Counted from the stretch's first letter, positions 25,929 through 35,355 are shown. The stretch: 64,000 nt of DNA from Rubrivirga sp. SAORIC476 (GCF_002283555.1 NZ_MVOI01000004.1:82175-146174), one strand, 5' to 3'. The notes: generated by a model from the letters alone, not told the origin. Translations and numbers: made by a program.

Positions 25929-26765
25929 ATGGAACCGATCCGACCGCCTCGAGGCCCAGTACTGCGCGCTCGCCGTGCGGCGAGCATCCGGTCGAGCGCG
26001 CGCGCGCGCGCCGCGGTGCCCAACTTCTTCACCCTGATGAACCTGCTGGCCGGGTTCTTCTCGCTGATCCAGACGGCCGCGGGCAACCTGGAAGCCGCCG
26101 CCTGGCTGGTGGTGCTCGCAGCGTTCTTCGACCTCCTCGATGGCCTGATGGCCCGCCTGGTGGGTGTCTCGGGCGAGTTCGGCGTCGAGCTGGACTCGCT
26201 GAGTGACATCGTCTCGTTCGGCGTCGCGCCGAGCTTTCTGCTGTACATGTTCGGGCTGAACCAGCTCGGGCCGATGTGGGGAGGGTTGCTCGCGAGCCTG
26301 CCGGCCCTCTTCGGCGCCGTTCGGCTGGCCAAGTTCAACTCGATGGCCGAGGCGGGCGCCAAGTCGACCGAGTTCACCGGGCTGCCGATCCCCGCGCAGG
26401 CCGGGACGGTGGTCGTGTTCATCCTCACCTTCATCGGCCGCCCCTGGTTCGACGTGCTGGCGAGGCCGCAGCTCTCGGTCCTGATCACGCTGGTCGTCGG
26501 TCTCTCGGCCCTGATGGTGGCGCCGATCTCGTTTCCTGCGCTCCCTCAGCCCAACCGCGCCAACCTGCGGACGTACCGGTACCGGTTTCTCCTCTTCCTG
26601 CTGGCGATGTTGCTCGGCGTCATCTTCCAGGAGATCGGTCTGCTGGTCGCCGCCGTTATCTACCTGCTGTGGGGCCTTGGTCGGGCATTGCTGTGGGCCG
26701 TCCGCGTGGCTACCGACACGGAGCCGCTCGCGGATGCCGACGCGGACCCTGGCGTGACGCCGTAG
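25929..26765 (+). CDS. pssA: CDP-diacylglycerol--serine O-phosphatidyltransferase
   Basis: A 278-residue membrane enzyme transferring phosphatidyl from CDP-DAG to serine to give phosphatidylserine. The CDP-alcohol phosphotransferase signature D-G-x2-A-R-x8-G-x3-D-x3-D is complete at residues 71-93 (DGLMAR ... GVELDSLSD). About six membrane helices follow (LLYMFG, VVVFILTFIG, LLFLLAMLLGVIFQ and others). The first 30 residues are Arg-rich and include a (GC)8 tract encoding Ala-Arg; an in-frame GTG at 26016 (VPNFFT) is an alternative start where the family fold begins. It leads a pssA-purS-clpS run. Confidence 0.9.
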   Translation: MEPIRPPRGPVLRARRAASIRSSARARAAVPNFFTLMNLLAGFFSLIQTAAGNLEAAAWLVVLAAFFDLLDGLMARLVGVSGEFGVELDSLSDIVSFGVAPSFLLYMFGLNQLGPMWGGLLASLPALFGAVRLAKFNSMAEAGAKSTEFTGLPIPAQAGTVVVFILTFIGRPWFDVLARPQLSVLITLVVGLSALMVAPISFPALPQPNRANLRTYRYRFLLFLLAMLLGVIFQEIGLLVAAVIYLLWGLGRALLWAVRVATDTEPLADADADPGVTP

Positions 26766-26791
26766 CTTTCTGACCCGCATTCGCCTCCCCG

Positions 26792-27058
26792 ATGTACACC
26801 GCCACCGTCCACGTCACGCTCCGCCCCTCCATCCTGGATCCGCAGGGGAAGGCCATCCAGTCGGCCCTCGGCGACCTTGGCATGCCCGAGGTCGAGGAGG
26901 TTCGCACGGGCAAAGTGTTTTCCCTCCGTGTTGCCGCGGACTCCGCCGAGGCGGCCGAGGCCAGCGTCCGGCAGGCGTGCCAGAAGTTGCTCGCCAACCC
27001 GGTGACGGAGGACGTCGAGATCCTGTCGGTCGATGCCGTGGAGACGGCCGCGGCGTGA
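26792..27058 (+). CDS. purS: Phosphoribosylformylglycinamidine synthase subunit PurS
   Basis: An 88-residue PurS-family protein, the small subunit that bridges PurL and PurQ in the FGAM synthase complex of purine biosynthesis. The start YTATVHVTLRPSILDPQGKAI and the following SALGDLGMPEVEEVRTGKVF are the family blocks, with length in the normal 80-90 range. It starts at an ATG 26 nt after pssA. purL and purQ are not in the window, so the subunit gene is separated from its partners. Confidence 0.93.
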   Translation: MYTATVHVTLRPSILDPQGKAIQSALGDLGMPEVEEVRTGKVFSLRVAADSAEAAEASVRQACQKLLANPVTEDVEILSVDAVETAAA

Positions 27059-27060
27059 GC

Positions 27061-27369
27061 ATGCGTAGTCTCGGAACGCTCGCAGGCGCCGCGACCCCGG
27101 AGGTCGCCCCCGTCTTCGAGGCGGACACGGACGTGGAGGTGGAGACGCCCTGGCGTGTCATCCTCTATGACGACGACATCCACACCTTCGAGGAGGTGAT
27201 CCTCCAGTTGATGAAGGCCACCGGCTGTACCGCCGAGCAGGGTCAGTTGCACGCCCTCACCGTCGACGCGACGGGCAAGGACTGTGTCTACCAGGGCGAC
27301 TTCTTCGACTGCTTCCGCGTCCAGGGCGTGCTGCGCGAAATCCAGCTCGTGACCGAGATCGAAGGCTAG
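27061..27369 (+). CDS. clpS: ATP-dependent Clp protease adaptor ClpS
   Basis: A 102-residue adaptor that delivers N-end-rule substrates to ClpA(C)P. The core PWRVILYDDDIHTFEEVILQLMKATG carries the Asp pair and His of the ClpS N-degron pocket. The ATG at 27061 is two bases after the purS stop; a GTG two codons upstream overlaps that stop. The N-terminal 30 residues are variable, as usual. It is the last gene of the plus-strand run and converges on the DUF5916 gene 10 nt away. ClpA/ClpC and ClpP are not in the window. Confidence 0.92.
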   Translation: MRSLGTLAGAATPEVAPVFEADTDVEVETPWRVILYDDDIHTFEEVILQLMKATGCTAEQGQLHALTVDATGKDCVYQGDFFDCFRVQGVLREIQLVTEIEG

Positions 27370-27379
27370 CGAGCTCGCA

Positions 27380-29845
27380 CTACCGCATCACCAGGTAGCT
27401 CAGCTTCACGAGGAAGACGTTCTCCGGGAACACGCCGAAGGTGTCGGCGAACTGCTGGGAGGTGGAGGTGTCGAACGGCGAGGCGCTCATCCCGTCGGCG
27501 AACAGCAGATCCTCGAACGCCGACGTACCGCGCGCCTGCGACCAGACGACGTACAGCGAGGACCCCGGCCGGTACTCCCAGCGCAGGACCGCGTTCGTGT
27601 TGAAGTCCGAGAACGAGAAGTCGCGGCGGCGCGGGTACGCGTCGAACGGACGGAGGTCGTCGGTGGAGGCGAGCAGGCGGAAGTCTTCGTACTGGCCGCG
27701 CGCCGAGAACAGTTGCCCGTACAGCTGGACGGAGAGGTCGGCGCTGAAGAGGAGGTTGGCGCGGGTGGTGAGGCTGGCCGACCGCGTGTCGCGGGAGGCG
27801 AACACCGGTCGGTAGAACCCGCCGTTGACGCGTGCCACGCCATCGAAGAGGGTGCCTGCCTCGGTGGACGAGAGAGGGAGGAGGACGAGCGTCTCCGGGT
27901 CCAGGTCAGATGGCAGGCCCGATGTGGGGCCCACGGCCAGCCCGTCAGCCGTCTCGACGAAGCCCTCGTTGAGCACCCAGGCCCGTTCGCCAGTCGCCGC
28001 GGCGATCTGCCCTTCGAGCGCCAGCGTCAGCCGGTCGCTGACGGTCCAGTCGATCGCGGCACCGGGCGAGAAGCTCCGCCCGCCGTCCTCGTAAACCTGT
28101 CCTCGGAGGCCGAGGCCGAGCTGGAATCGCCGCCGCTGGTCCGTCGTGACGTCGACCGAGAGGGCCGCGCCAGGCACGTTGACGACCGGGTCGAGGCCAC
28201 GCGTCTCGCGCACGTCGACGCCGCCGAGGCCGAACACGTTGGCCTGTAATCCCGCGCTCTGGAAGCCGAAGAAGTCCGCCCCGAGCCGTGCCGTGCCCTG
28301 GAAGCCCCGGTTGGCGCCGTCGGTGTAGCGGAACTCCTGGGTCCCAAACCCGAACACGCTGAGGCGCCGGAACGGCCCGACCGGCTGCCCGCGGTTGAGC
28401 AGCAGTTGCGTGCCCCCCCGGAGCGAGATCAGGTCCGTCTGCCGAAACCGCCCCACGTCGTTCAGGCGGAACGCCTCTGAGTACACCCGGAGGCCGAAGC
28501 CGGGCTTGAAGTAGCCCTGGACCTTGTCCAGGCCGAGGTACACCGCGTACCCGAGGTCCGGGTCTGCGCCATCGGTCGCGCGGGCGGTCGCGCTGGTGGT
28601 CCCCTCGAACAGCCAGTCGAGCGTGTCGCCGAGGCGGAAGGCCCAGTCGGCTCCGACCGAGGCGCTCCGGGGCGACGCGCTCTCCATCCACGACGAGTAG
28701 GCCGTCGCGCCCAGGCCGACCGCGCTCTGGTTGGGCAACTCCTGCTTGAGTCGGGCAGCCGCGTAGAGGCGGCTCGGGTCGAAGTCGTCGCCCGTGGTGG
28801 CACCGAGGACGCCGAAGGAGAGGCCCCCGTCGGTGCGGCCGGTCAGCTTGGCCGCCCCGATGATCGGGCTCGACCCGCCGATGCGGCGCGTGTAAAGCAG
28901 CGCGCCATCGCCGGAGGCGTAGTCGAGGTCGAAGATCTGGGTGCCCTCCAGGAAGAACGGCCGCCGCTCGGAGAAGAAGGTCTCGAAGGTCGACAGGTTG
29001 AGCTCGGCCGGGTCCGCCTCGACCTGTCCAAAGTCCGGGTTGACCGTAACGTCGAGGATGACGTTGGAGGTGAGGCCCAGCTTGAGGTCGAGCCCGGCCT
29101 CGCTTCCGTAGGCGGCGGTCGGCACGCCTGGTGTGTCGGCTTCGAACCGCCTTGCGCGGGCCAGCGAGTAGGGCAGCGCCTGCACGACGCGCTTCGGCTG
29201 GAGCCCGGCGACGCCCTCCAGGCGGCCGAGGTCTTCGAGGAAGGCGCTCTCGCGTTCCCGCGTCAGCGGCGACCAGAAGACCTTCTCGTTGAGCCGTTGG
29301 ATCTGGCGGACGAAGTTGACGCCCCACACCGGCTCGGTGCCGGTGAACCGCAGCTGCGAGTACGGGATTTCGATCTCCGCGACCCAGCCCTCCTCGGTGA
29401 CGCGCGTCGCCGACCCCCAGATGGCATCCCACGACTCGTCCTCGTTCTGCCGTGTCGCCAGCGCATCGAACTGGACGTTGGCGGCCGTGACCGCGAACTC
29501 GTAGGCCGACCGACCGTCACCGTAGGCGTCGAGGGCGACCAGGAAGAAGTCCCCGTCGGGGTTGTCGCGGCGGCTGAGGGTCGTCCGGATGCCCTCCGGG
29601 TCGCTGTCCCGCATCACCGCGCCCACGTACAGGGCGTCGGCGCCACGGAGGATGCGCACCTCGGTCGTCTGGGTGGCTGGGGCGCCCTCGGTGGGCTCGA
29701 ACTGGACGAAGTCGGTCGCGACCTCGGCCGTCGTCCAGGCCGCCTCGTTCAACTCCCCGTCCACGACGACGCGGTCGGCGGTGCCCGCTCGCAAAGTGGG
29801 CGGAACGAGCGTGAGGAGGGCGGCGAGACCGGTGGCGAGGAGCAT
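27380..29845 (-). CDS. DUF5916 outer-membrane protein with N-terminal carbohydrate-binding-like domain
   Basis: An 821-residue exported protein. From ATG 29845 the signal is MLLATGLAALLTLVPPTLRAG. The N-terminal VVDGELNEAAWTTAEVATDF with ALYVGAVMRDSDPEGIRTTL and SYEFAVTAANVQFDAL is the family 9 carbohydrate-binding-like domain. DUF5916 follows, with PDFGQVEADPAELNLSTFET and FFSERRPFFLEGTQIF being highly conserved family blocks. The C-terminal half is alternating-strand beta-barrel-like and ends in FLVKLSYLVMR. Function is unknown; the architecture suggests a sugar-sensing or uptake barrel in the outer membrane. A longer upstream frame exists but overlaps the divergent YigZ gene. Confidence 0.88.
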   Translation of the reverse strand: MLLATGLAALLTLVPPTLRAGTADRVVVDGELNEAAWTTAEVATDFVQFEPTEGAPATQTTEVRILRGADALYVGAVMRDSDPEGIRTTLSRRDNPDGDFFLVALDAYGDGRSAYEFAVTAANVQFDALATRQNEDESWDAIWGSATRVTEEGWVAEIEIPYSQLRFTGTEPVWGVNFVRQIQRLNEKVFWSPLTRERESAFLEDLGRLEGVAGLQPKRVVQALPYSLARARRFEADTPGVPTAAYGSEAGLDLKLGLTSNVILDVTVNPDFGQVEADPAELNLSTFETFFSERRPFFLEGTQIFDLDYASGDGALLYTRRIGGSSPIIGAAKLTGRTDGGLSFGVLGATTGDDFDPSRLYAAARLKQELPNQSAVGLGATAYSSWMESASPRSASVGADWAFRLGDTLDWLFEGTTSATARATDGADPDLGYAVYLGLDKVQGYFKPGFGLRVYSEAFRLNDVGRFRQTDLISLRGGTQLLLNRGQPVGPFRRLSVFGFGTQEFRYTDGANRGFQGTARLGADFFGFQSAGLQANVFGLGGVDVRETRGLDPVVNVPGAALSVDVTTDQRRRFQLGLGLRGQVYEDGGRSFSPGAAIDWTVSDRLTLALEGQIAAATGERAWVLNEGFVETADGLAVGPTSGLPSDLDPETLVLLPLSSTEAGTLFDGVARVNGGFYRPVFASRDTRSASLTTRANLLFSADLSVQLYGQLFSARGQYEDFRLLASTDDLRPFDAYPRRRDFSFSDFNTNAVLRWEYRPGSSLYVVWSQARGTSAFEDLLFADGMSASPFDTSTSQQFADTFGVFPENVFLVKLSYLVMR

Positions 29846-29911
29846 AGCTTGCGACAGAGAGGATGGGCGGGTGTCGCCGCGTCCCGAGGGTACGGCGCGC
29901 TGCCATTTCGA

Positions 29912-30520
29912 ATGACCGACACGTTCCGAACGCTGGCCGCCCCGGCCCGTGCAGAGCCTCCTAAAACGAAGGGCTCCCGCTTCCTGGCCGAGGTCGTCCC
30001 CGCCGCCGATGCGGAGGCCGCCCTGGAGCACCTCGCGACGGTACGTGCCCGCGAGTACTCCGCGACGCACCACTGCTGGGCCTATCGTCTCGGCCCTGAC
30101 GCGCCCGCGCCGCGCAGCAGTGACGACGGCGAGCCGAGCGGGTCCGCAGGGGCGCCGATCCTCCGCGAGATCGAAGGGCGGGATCTGTACCACGTCGCCG
30201 TGGTCGTGACACGGTACTACGGCGGCACGAAGCTGGGCGTCGGCGGGCTGGCACGGGCCTACGGGGAGGCCGCGGGCGTCGCACTCGACAGCGCCCGACT
30301 GCGGACCGTGACGCTCCGCGTGCCCGTGACGCTCGCCTTCGCCTTCGACGACACCTCGCCCGCGATGCGCCTCCTCGACCAGTTCGACGCCGAGGTGGCC
30401 GATCAGCGCTACTCGCCCTCAGGTACGGAGCTCGAACTCGCAGTCCGCCGGTCCGAAGCGGACGCGTTGCGAGCCGCGTTCGTCGAAGCGACCTCCGGGC
30501 GAGGCGAGATCCTCGACTGA
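29912..30520 (+). CDS. YigZ/IMPACT family protein
   Basis: A 202-residue UPF0029/IMPACT-family protein. The N-terminal domain shows KTKGSRFLAEVVP, ATHHCWAYRLG, DDGEPSGSAGAPIL and VAVVVTRYYGGTKLGVGGLA, the diagnostic blocks, followed by a C-terminal ferredoxin-like DUF1949-type domain. YigZ is a conserved cytoplasmic protein; eukaryotic IMPACT regulates Gcn2, but the bacterial role is unsettled. The ATG at 29912 is 66 bases from the divergent DUF5916 start, so two promoters share a short spacer. Confidence 0.9.
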   Translation: MTDTFRTLAAPARAEPPKTKGSRFLAEVVPAADAEAALEHLATVRAREYSATHHCWAYRLGPDAPAPRSSDDGEPSGSAGAPILREIEGRDLYHVAVVVTRYYGGTKLGVGGLARAYGEAAGVALDSARLRTVTLRVPVTLAFAFDDTSPAMRLLDQFDAEVADQRYSPSGTELELAVRRSEADALRAAFVEATSGRGEILD

Positions 30521-30588
30521 GCCGGTCGAGAACTCGCCTCGTCATCCTGAGCGGGCCGAATCTGGCTAGCGCCGTCGTAGACTCCGGC

Positions 30589-31716
30589 ATGGACCGTCGT
30601 CGCTTCGTCACTGCCGCCGCTCTCGGGGCAGGCGCCACCCTCGCCGCCTGTGGCCCCGGCCCGGGGCATGGGCGCCGCAACACGGGCGAGGTCGCCGAGG
30701 TGGACGCGCCCGGCATCGTCACGCGGCCGCGGATCCGGTGGCGGCTGGCGTCCAGCTTCCCGCGGTCGACCGAGATTCTGTACCGCGCCGCCGAGCACTT
30801 GGCGGCCCGCGTCGGGGCGCTGACGGACGGGCGCTTCGAGATCGAGCCCTCCGAGGCGGGCGCGCTCGTGCCCCCGCTCCAGGTGCTCGACGCCGTCCAG
30901 GCAGGGTCGGTCCCCATCGGGCACACGGCCAGCTACTACTACCTCGGGAAGACGCCCGCGCTGACGTTCGAGACGGCGGTGCCGTTTGGCATGCAGGCGC
31001 GGCAGCACGACGCCTGGATCCGCCACGGCGGCGGGCGGGACCTGACGCAGCAGGTCCTCGACGGCTTCGACGTGATCGGTCTCCTTGGCGGCAACACCGG
31101 CACCCAGATGGGCGGCTGGTTTCGCGAGCCGGTCCGCTCCCTCTCCGACCTCCAGGGGCTGACGATGCGGATCCCCGGCCTGGGCGGGCGCGCGATGGAG
31201 CGCCTCGGCGTCGTCGCGCAGACCCTGGCCGGCGGGGAGATCTACGGGGCCCTCGAGCGTGGCGCCATCGACGCGACGGAGTGGGTGGGGCCGTACGACG
31301 ACGAGAAGATGGGCTTCTACCGCGTCGTCAAGACGTACCACTACCCCGGCTGGTGGGAGCCAGCCGCGGCGCTCTCGTTCTACGTCAACCGGACCGCGTG
31401 GGAGGGACTGCCGTCGTCGTATCGGGAGGCGCTCCAGAGCGCGTCCGACGAGGTCAACGCGACGATGCTCAGCGAGTACGACGCCCTCAACCCGGCCGCG
31501 CTGGCGTCGCTGCTGGACAAGGGGGTCCGCACGGTGCCCTTCCCCGACGATGTGATGGCCGCTGCCGCGACGGCGTCGCGCGACCTGATGGACGACGCTG
31601 CCGCAGGCGATGCCCAGACGCGGGAGCTGCTGACGAGCTACCGCGCCTTTCAGTCCGCCTCGGACCGGTGGTTCGGCCTCGCCGAGTGGGGCATGGCGAA
31701 GAGCAAGCTCCGCTAG
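30589..31716 (+). CDS. TRAP transporter solute-binding protein (DctP family)
   Basis: A 375-residue periplasmic binding protein. The N-terminus MDRRRFVTAAALGAGATLAAC joins a twin-arginine-type motif to a lipobox (LAAC, Cys21), so it should be a Tat-exported lipoprotein. The mature part has RWRLASSFPRSTEILY, a conserved central Arg in MRIPGLGGRAMERLG, and IDATEWVGPYDDEKMGFYRV with a Trp-rich YHYPGWWEP segment. This pattern matches the 2-oxoacid/lactate (TakP-like) branch, so a monocarboxylate ligand is likely. It converges on the permease genes with a four-base overlap, so it is not in their operon. Confidence 0.87.
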   Translation: MDRRRFVTAAALGAGATLAACGPGPGHGRRNTGEVAEVDAPGIVTRPRIRWRLASSFPRSTEILYRAAEHLAARVGALTDGRFEIEPSEAGALVPPLQVLDAVQAGSVPIGHTASYYYLGKTPALTFETAVPFGMQARQHDAWIRHGGGRDLTQQVLDGFDVIGLLGGNTGTQMGGWFREPVRSLSDLQGLTMRIPGLGGRAMERLGVVAQTLAGGEIYGALERGAIDATEWVGPYDDEKMGFYRVVKTYHYPGWWEPAAALSFYVNRTAWEGLPSSYREALQSASDEVNATMLSEYDALNPAALASLLDKGVRTVPFPDDVMAAAATASRDLMDDAAAGDAQTRELLTSYRAFQSASDRWFGLAEWGMAKSKLR

Positions 31717-33056
31717 TCCCCCACGAACGCGAGCACCAGCTCTGGGAAGGCGACCACGAGGCCCAGCGCGAGCAGCTGGATGGCCACGAACGGAAGGGCG
31801 CCCCGGTAGATCTGGCCCGTCGACACGTCGGGCGGCGCCACCCCGCGGAGGTAGAACAGCGAGAACCCGAACGGTGGGGTCAGAAACGAGGTCTGGAGAT
31901 TCATCCCCAGGATCACGCCGAACCAGACGAGGTCGATGCCCAGCGCGGCGGCGGCGGGCGCCAGCAGCGGGACCACGATGAAGGCGATCTCGAAGAAGTC
32001 GATGAAGAAGCCCAGCACGAACACGAGCACGTTCGCTACCAGCAGCAGCCCCACCACTCCGCCCGGCAGCCCGGTCAGCGCCTCCTCGATCCACAGGTCG
32101 CCGTAGAGGCCGCGGAAGACCAGCGCGAATGCGGTCGAGCCGACGAGCAGGATCAGGACCATCGTGGTCAGCTTCGCGGTGGACCGGGCGGCGTCCCAGA
32201 CCAGCGGGCGCGACAGCCGCCGGTTGAGTGCCGTCAGCACGAGCGCGCCGACTGCCCCGAGGGCGCCCGCCTCGGTGGGCGTGGCGACACCCGCGAAAAT
32301 GCTCCCGAGCACGACCAGGATGAGCAGCAGCGGGGGGAGCAACACCGTCACGACGCGGCGGACCAGCGCCCAGCCCTGCTCGGTCCGTTCTTCGAGCGGC
32401 AGCGCGGGCGCGGCCCCGGGGTGTCGCCACGCGACCCAGCCCACGTAGAGCGCGAACATCGTCGCCAGCATCACGCCGGGCACGAGCGCTCCCGCGAACA
32501 GCGCGCCGACGCTCACGCCCAACTGGTCGCCGAGCACGATCAGGACGATGGAGGGCGGCACGATCTGGCCGAGCGTCCCCGACGCCGCCACCGTCCCGGC
32601 TGCGAAGGAGGGCTTGTAGCCGTGCCCCAGCATCACCGGCAGCGCGATCGCGCCCATCGCGACCACGCTCGCGCCGACGACGCCGGTCGCTGCGGCCAGC
32701 AGCGCCCCCACCAGGACGACCGCCAGCGCCAGTCCGCCGCGCACGCGCCCGAACAGCGCGCCGATGGTCGTCAGCAGGTCTTCCGCGAGGCGGCTCTTCT
32801 CCAGGATGACGCCCATGAAGATGAAGTACGGGATCGCGAGCAGCACCGGATTCTGCATGATCCCGAACAGCCGATCGCCCAGCGCGAGCAGGAACGGCGG
32901 GTCGAAGTAGCCCGTCGCCAGTCCCAGCAGCGCGAACAGCACCGAGACACCGCCGATAGCGAACGCGACCGGGTAGCCCGAGAACACGAGCGCCAGCACG
33001 ACGCCGACCATGATCGGCCCCAGCCAGTCGGCGACGTGGGCGAGGAGCGGCTCCAT
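31713..33056 (-). CDS. TRAP transporter large permease (DctM family)
   Basis: A 447-residue integral membrane protein with about 12 hydrophobic helices of the DctM family, which uses the sodium gradient to import the bound solute. Family blocks include YPVAFAIGGVSVLFALLG at the start, IPYFIFMGVILEKSRLAEDLL and GTLGQIVPPSIVLIVLGDQL. The C-terminus ends LVVAFPELVLAFVGD. It begins directly after the small permease stop codon on the minus strand, so DctQ and DctM are co-transcribed. The last four bases overlap the convergent solute-binding gene. Confidence 0.9.
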   Translation of the reverse strand: MEPLLAHVADWLGPIMVGVVLALVFSGYPVAFAIGGVSVLFALLGLATGYFDPPFLLALGDRLFGIMQNPVLLAIPYFIFMGVILEKSRLAEDLLTTIGALFGRVRGGLALAVVLVGALLAAATGVVGASVVAMGAIALPVMLGHGYKPSFAAGTVAASGTLGQIVPPSIVLIVLGDQLGVSVGALFAGALVPGVMLATMFALYVGWVAWRHPGAAPALPLEERTEQGWALVRRVVTVLLPPLLLILVVLGSIFAGVATPTEAGALGAVGALVLTALNRRLSRPLVWDAARSTAKLTTMVLILLVGSTAFALVFRGLYGDLWIEEALTGLPGGVVGLLLVANVLVFVLGFFIDFFEIAFIVVPLLAPAAAALGIDLVWFGVILGMNLQTSFLTPPFGFSLFYLRGVAPPDVSTGQIYRGALPFVAIQLLALGLVVAFPELVLAFVGD

Positions 33057-33581
33057 TCAGCGACCGGCGGGCGCACGGCCCGCGATCTCGGCTACGGCGC
33101 GGACCGCCTGCACGAGCGCCTGGAGCGCCAGCAGCCCGATCCCGAGCAGCACGAGCAGCTTGACCGGCCACCGCACCAGACCTCCAGCGTCGAGCGCGCC
33201 CTCCCGCAACGTCACCGACTCGACGACGGCAGGCCACGACGCCCACAGCACGAGTGCGCAGAAGGGCAGGAGCAGGACGACGGTCCCGATCAGGTCCACC
33301 CAGGCTCGGCGCGTCGGGGAGAGGCGCCCGTAGACCACGTCCACCCGGACGTGCGCATCCTCGGCGAGCACCCACGCTGCGCCGAGCAGGAAGACGCCGC
33401 TGAACAGCATCCACTGCACGTCGCCGATGGCGTTGAGTGCGGGCGTGATGCCCAGCACGGGGGCGAGGTAGCGAAGCACGGCTCCGAGCGCTCCGGCCCC
33501 GACCATCACCACAATGAGGCGGGCGCACAGCCACCCGATGGCGGCACTCAAGCGGTCGGCGAGGCGAAGGACGCGGGACAT
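33057..33581 (-). CDS. TRAP transporter small permease (DctQ family)
   Basis: A 174-residue protein with four hydrophobic helices, typical of DctQ, which couples the binding protein to DctM. The hydrophobic segments LVVMVGAGALGAVLRYL, MLFSGVFLLGAAWVL, VVLLLPFCALVLWAS and LLVLLGIGLLALQAL alternate with short charged loops; EDAHVRVDV is the conserved family block. The stop codon abuts the ATG of the large permease. It starts with ATG at 33581; the divergent or upstream side is rnhA on the same strand about 95 nt away. Confidence 0.88.
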   Translation of the reverse strand: MSRVLRLADRLSAAIGWLCARLIVVMVGAGALGAVLRYLAPVLGITPALNAIGDVQWMLFSGVFLLGAAWVLAEDAHVRVDVVYGRLSPTRRAWVDLIGTVVLLLPFCALVLWASWPAVVESVTLREGALDAGGLVRWPVKLLVLLGIGLLALQALVQAVRAVAEIAGRAPAGR

Positions 33582-33676
33582 GTCCGAACGTACTGACAGG
33601 GAGACGACGGACGCTCACCCGCCGCTCGCCCATGTCGGCCCGCTCCTCCATGGTGCCGAGGCCGACGGGACGCGTG

Positions 33677-34141
33677 TCACATCTCGGCCATCAGCGTCCG
33701 CATCGCGCCCACCGCGAGCCCATCCACGTGCTCGTTGAGGGGGACGCCTGCATGACCCTTGACCTTCACCCACGTCACCTCGTGGCGCTGGTTCTGCGCG
33801 TCGAGGCGCTCCCAGAGGTCGCGGTTCAGCACTGGCGACTTGTCGGCCTTCCTCCAGCCGCGCTTCTTCCAGCCGTCGATCCAGCGGGCATTGAAGGCGT
33901 TGATGACGTAGGCGCTGTCCGAGTGGAGGCGAACGCGGCAGGGCTCTCGGAGGGCTTCCAGGGCCTCGGCCGCGGCGCGCAGTTCCATCCGGTTGTTGGT
34001 GGTCTCCGCCTCGGCGCCCTTGATGTCGCGGGTGATCTCGTCGGGCGGCGAGCCGTAGATGAGGTGCGCGCCCCAGCCGCCGGGGCCCGGGTTGCCCGAG
34101 CATGCGCCGTCGGTATAGATGGTAACGTCTTTCAGAGGCAT
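33677..34141 (-). CDS. rnhA: Ribonuclease HI
   Basis: A 154-residue RNase HI that cleaves the RNA strand of RNA-DNA hybrids. The catalytic Asp11 lies in [17 protein letters not shown], the Glu in NNRMELRAA (about residue 50), the second Asp in [11 protein letters not shown] (about 72) and the last in [10 protein letters not shown]. The handle region [15 protein letters not shown] is present. The ATG at 34141 is chosen over longer in-frame starts because the fold begins there; the length is normal for E. coli-type enzymes. It diverges from obgE across a 149-nt spacer. Confidence 0.95.
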   Translation of the reverse strand: MPLKDVTIYTDGACSGNPGPGGWGAHLIYGSPPDEITRDIKGAEAETTNNRMELRAAAEALEALREPCRVRLHSDSAYVINAFNARWIDGWKKRGWRKADKSPVLNRDLWERLDAQNQRHEVTWVKVKGHAGVPLNEHVDGLAVGAMRTLMAEM

Positions 34142-34221
34142 GGGGCCGGGGAGAGAGGGCGTGGGAGGACCACAAGAAGCTAGCAGAGGTCTCGCGGCGC
34201 CTTCGCGAGGTTTAGACCTAT

Positions 34222-34238
34222 GCTCACGGTGCGTGAGC
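34222..34238. promoter_or_regulatory. Perfect inverted repeat between rnhA and obgE
   Basis: GCTCACG-GTG-CGTGAGC: seven perfect pairs around a three-base loop, 52 nt before the obgE start and 80 nt from the rnhA start. It could be an operator or a 5'-leader hairpin. Confidence 0.35.
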
Positions 34239-34290
34239 GTGCGACCGGTCGACCGTCTCATGCCCTCTGCTTCACGCCCCGAGCCCCGAA

Positions 34291-35328
34291 ATGAAATTTG
34301 TCGACTACGTCACCGTCACTGTCCGGAGCGGGAAGGGAGGGGCCGGGAGCGTCCACTTCCGCCGCGAAAAGTTCGAGCCCAACGGCGGGCCGGACGGCGG
34401 CGACGGCGGCCAGGGAGGCTCGGTGATTCTGGAGGCCGACAGCCACCTCTACACGCTGCTCGACCTCCGCTACAACCGACACCACTTCGCCAAGGCGGGT
34501 GAGCCGGGTGGTGGCTCGCACAAATCCGGAAAGGCGGCCGATGACATCATCCTGCGCGCCCCGCTGGGAACCGTCGTCAAGGACGGGACGACGGGGGAGA
34601 TTCTCGGCGAGGTCGTCACGCAGGGGGAGCGGATGGTCCTCGCGCAGGGCGGTCGTGGCGGACAGGGGAATGCTCACTACAAGAGCCCGACCAACCAGGC
34701 GCCGCGCTACGCGCAGCCTGGCGAGGCGGGGGAAGAGCGAGAGATCGTGCTGGAGCTGAAGCTCCTCGCCGATGTCGGGCTGGTCGGCTTCCCGAACGCG
34801 GGCAAGAGCACCCTCGTGAGCAGCCTCAGTGCCGCCAAGCCCAAGATCGCCGACTATCCGTTCACGACGCTGGAGCCCAACCTGGGCATGGTGTCGGTCG
34901 GCGACTGGCGCTCGTTCGTGATGGCCGACATCCCGGGCCTCATCGAGGGGGCCTCGGAAGGTCGGGGGCTCGGCCACCAGTTCCTCAAGCACGTCGAGCG
35001 CAACGCCGTGCTCTTGTTCTGCGTCGCCGCGGACGCCGAGGACCCCGGCGCGCGGTACGCGACGCTGCTGGGGGAGTTGGAGGCATTCAGCCCGCACCTG
35101 CTCAGCAAGCCGCGCATGGTGGCGCTGACCAAGATGGACATCGTCGGGCCGGAACTGGCCGCCGAGTGGGTCGCTCAAGCCCGCGCGGGCTTCCCCGACG
35201 ACGTGGAGGTGATGCCCGTCTCGGCCGTCGCCCGTCAGGGCCTGGACCCGCTCAAGGAGCGCCTCTGGACGTTCGTGGAGGCCGAGCGAGAGGCGGCCGA
35301 AGCGGACGCCGACGATTTCGAGGTCTGA
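34291..35328 (+). CDS. obgE: GTPase Obg
   Basis: A 345-residue ribosome-associated GTPase for 50S maturation. The Gly-rich Obg fold occupies residues 1-158 ([42 protein letters not shown]). The G1 motif [11 protein letters not shown] is at about residue 168-178, G2/G3 lie in [14 protein letters not shown] and [12 protein letters not shown], and G4 is TKMD. G5 is likely in VMPVSAVA. The variable C-terminal Obg domain of some homologues is short or absent; the protein ends 15 residues after the G domain in an acidic tail. It starts at an ATG. Confidence 0.95.
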   Translation: MKFVDYVTVTVRSGKGGAGSVHFRREKFEPNGGPDGGDGGQGGSVILEADSHLYTLLDLRYNRHHFAKAGEPGGGSHKSGKAADDIILRAPLGTVVKDGTTGEILGEVVTQGERMVLAQGGRGGQGNAHYKSPTNQAPRYAQPGEAGEEREIVLELKLLADVGLVGFPNAGKSTLVSSLSAAKPKIADYPFTTLEPNLGMVSVGDWRSFVMADIPGLIEGASEGRGLGHQFLKHVERNAVLLFCVAADAEDPGARYATLLGELEAFSPHLLSKPRMVALTKMDIVGPELAAEWVAQARAGFPDDVEVMPVSAVARQGLDPLKERLWTFVEAEREAAEADADDFEV

Positions 35329-35355
35329 CCCGACGGCGCCCGCCTCGGCGTCGGC

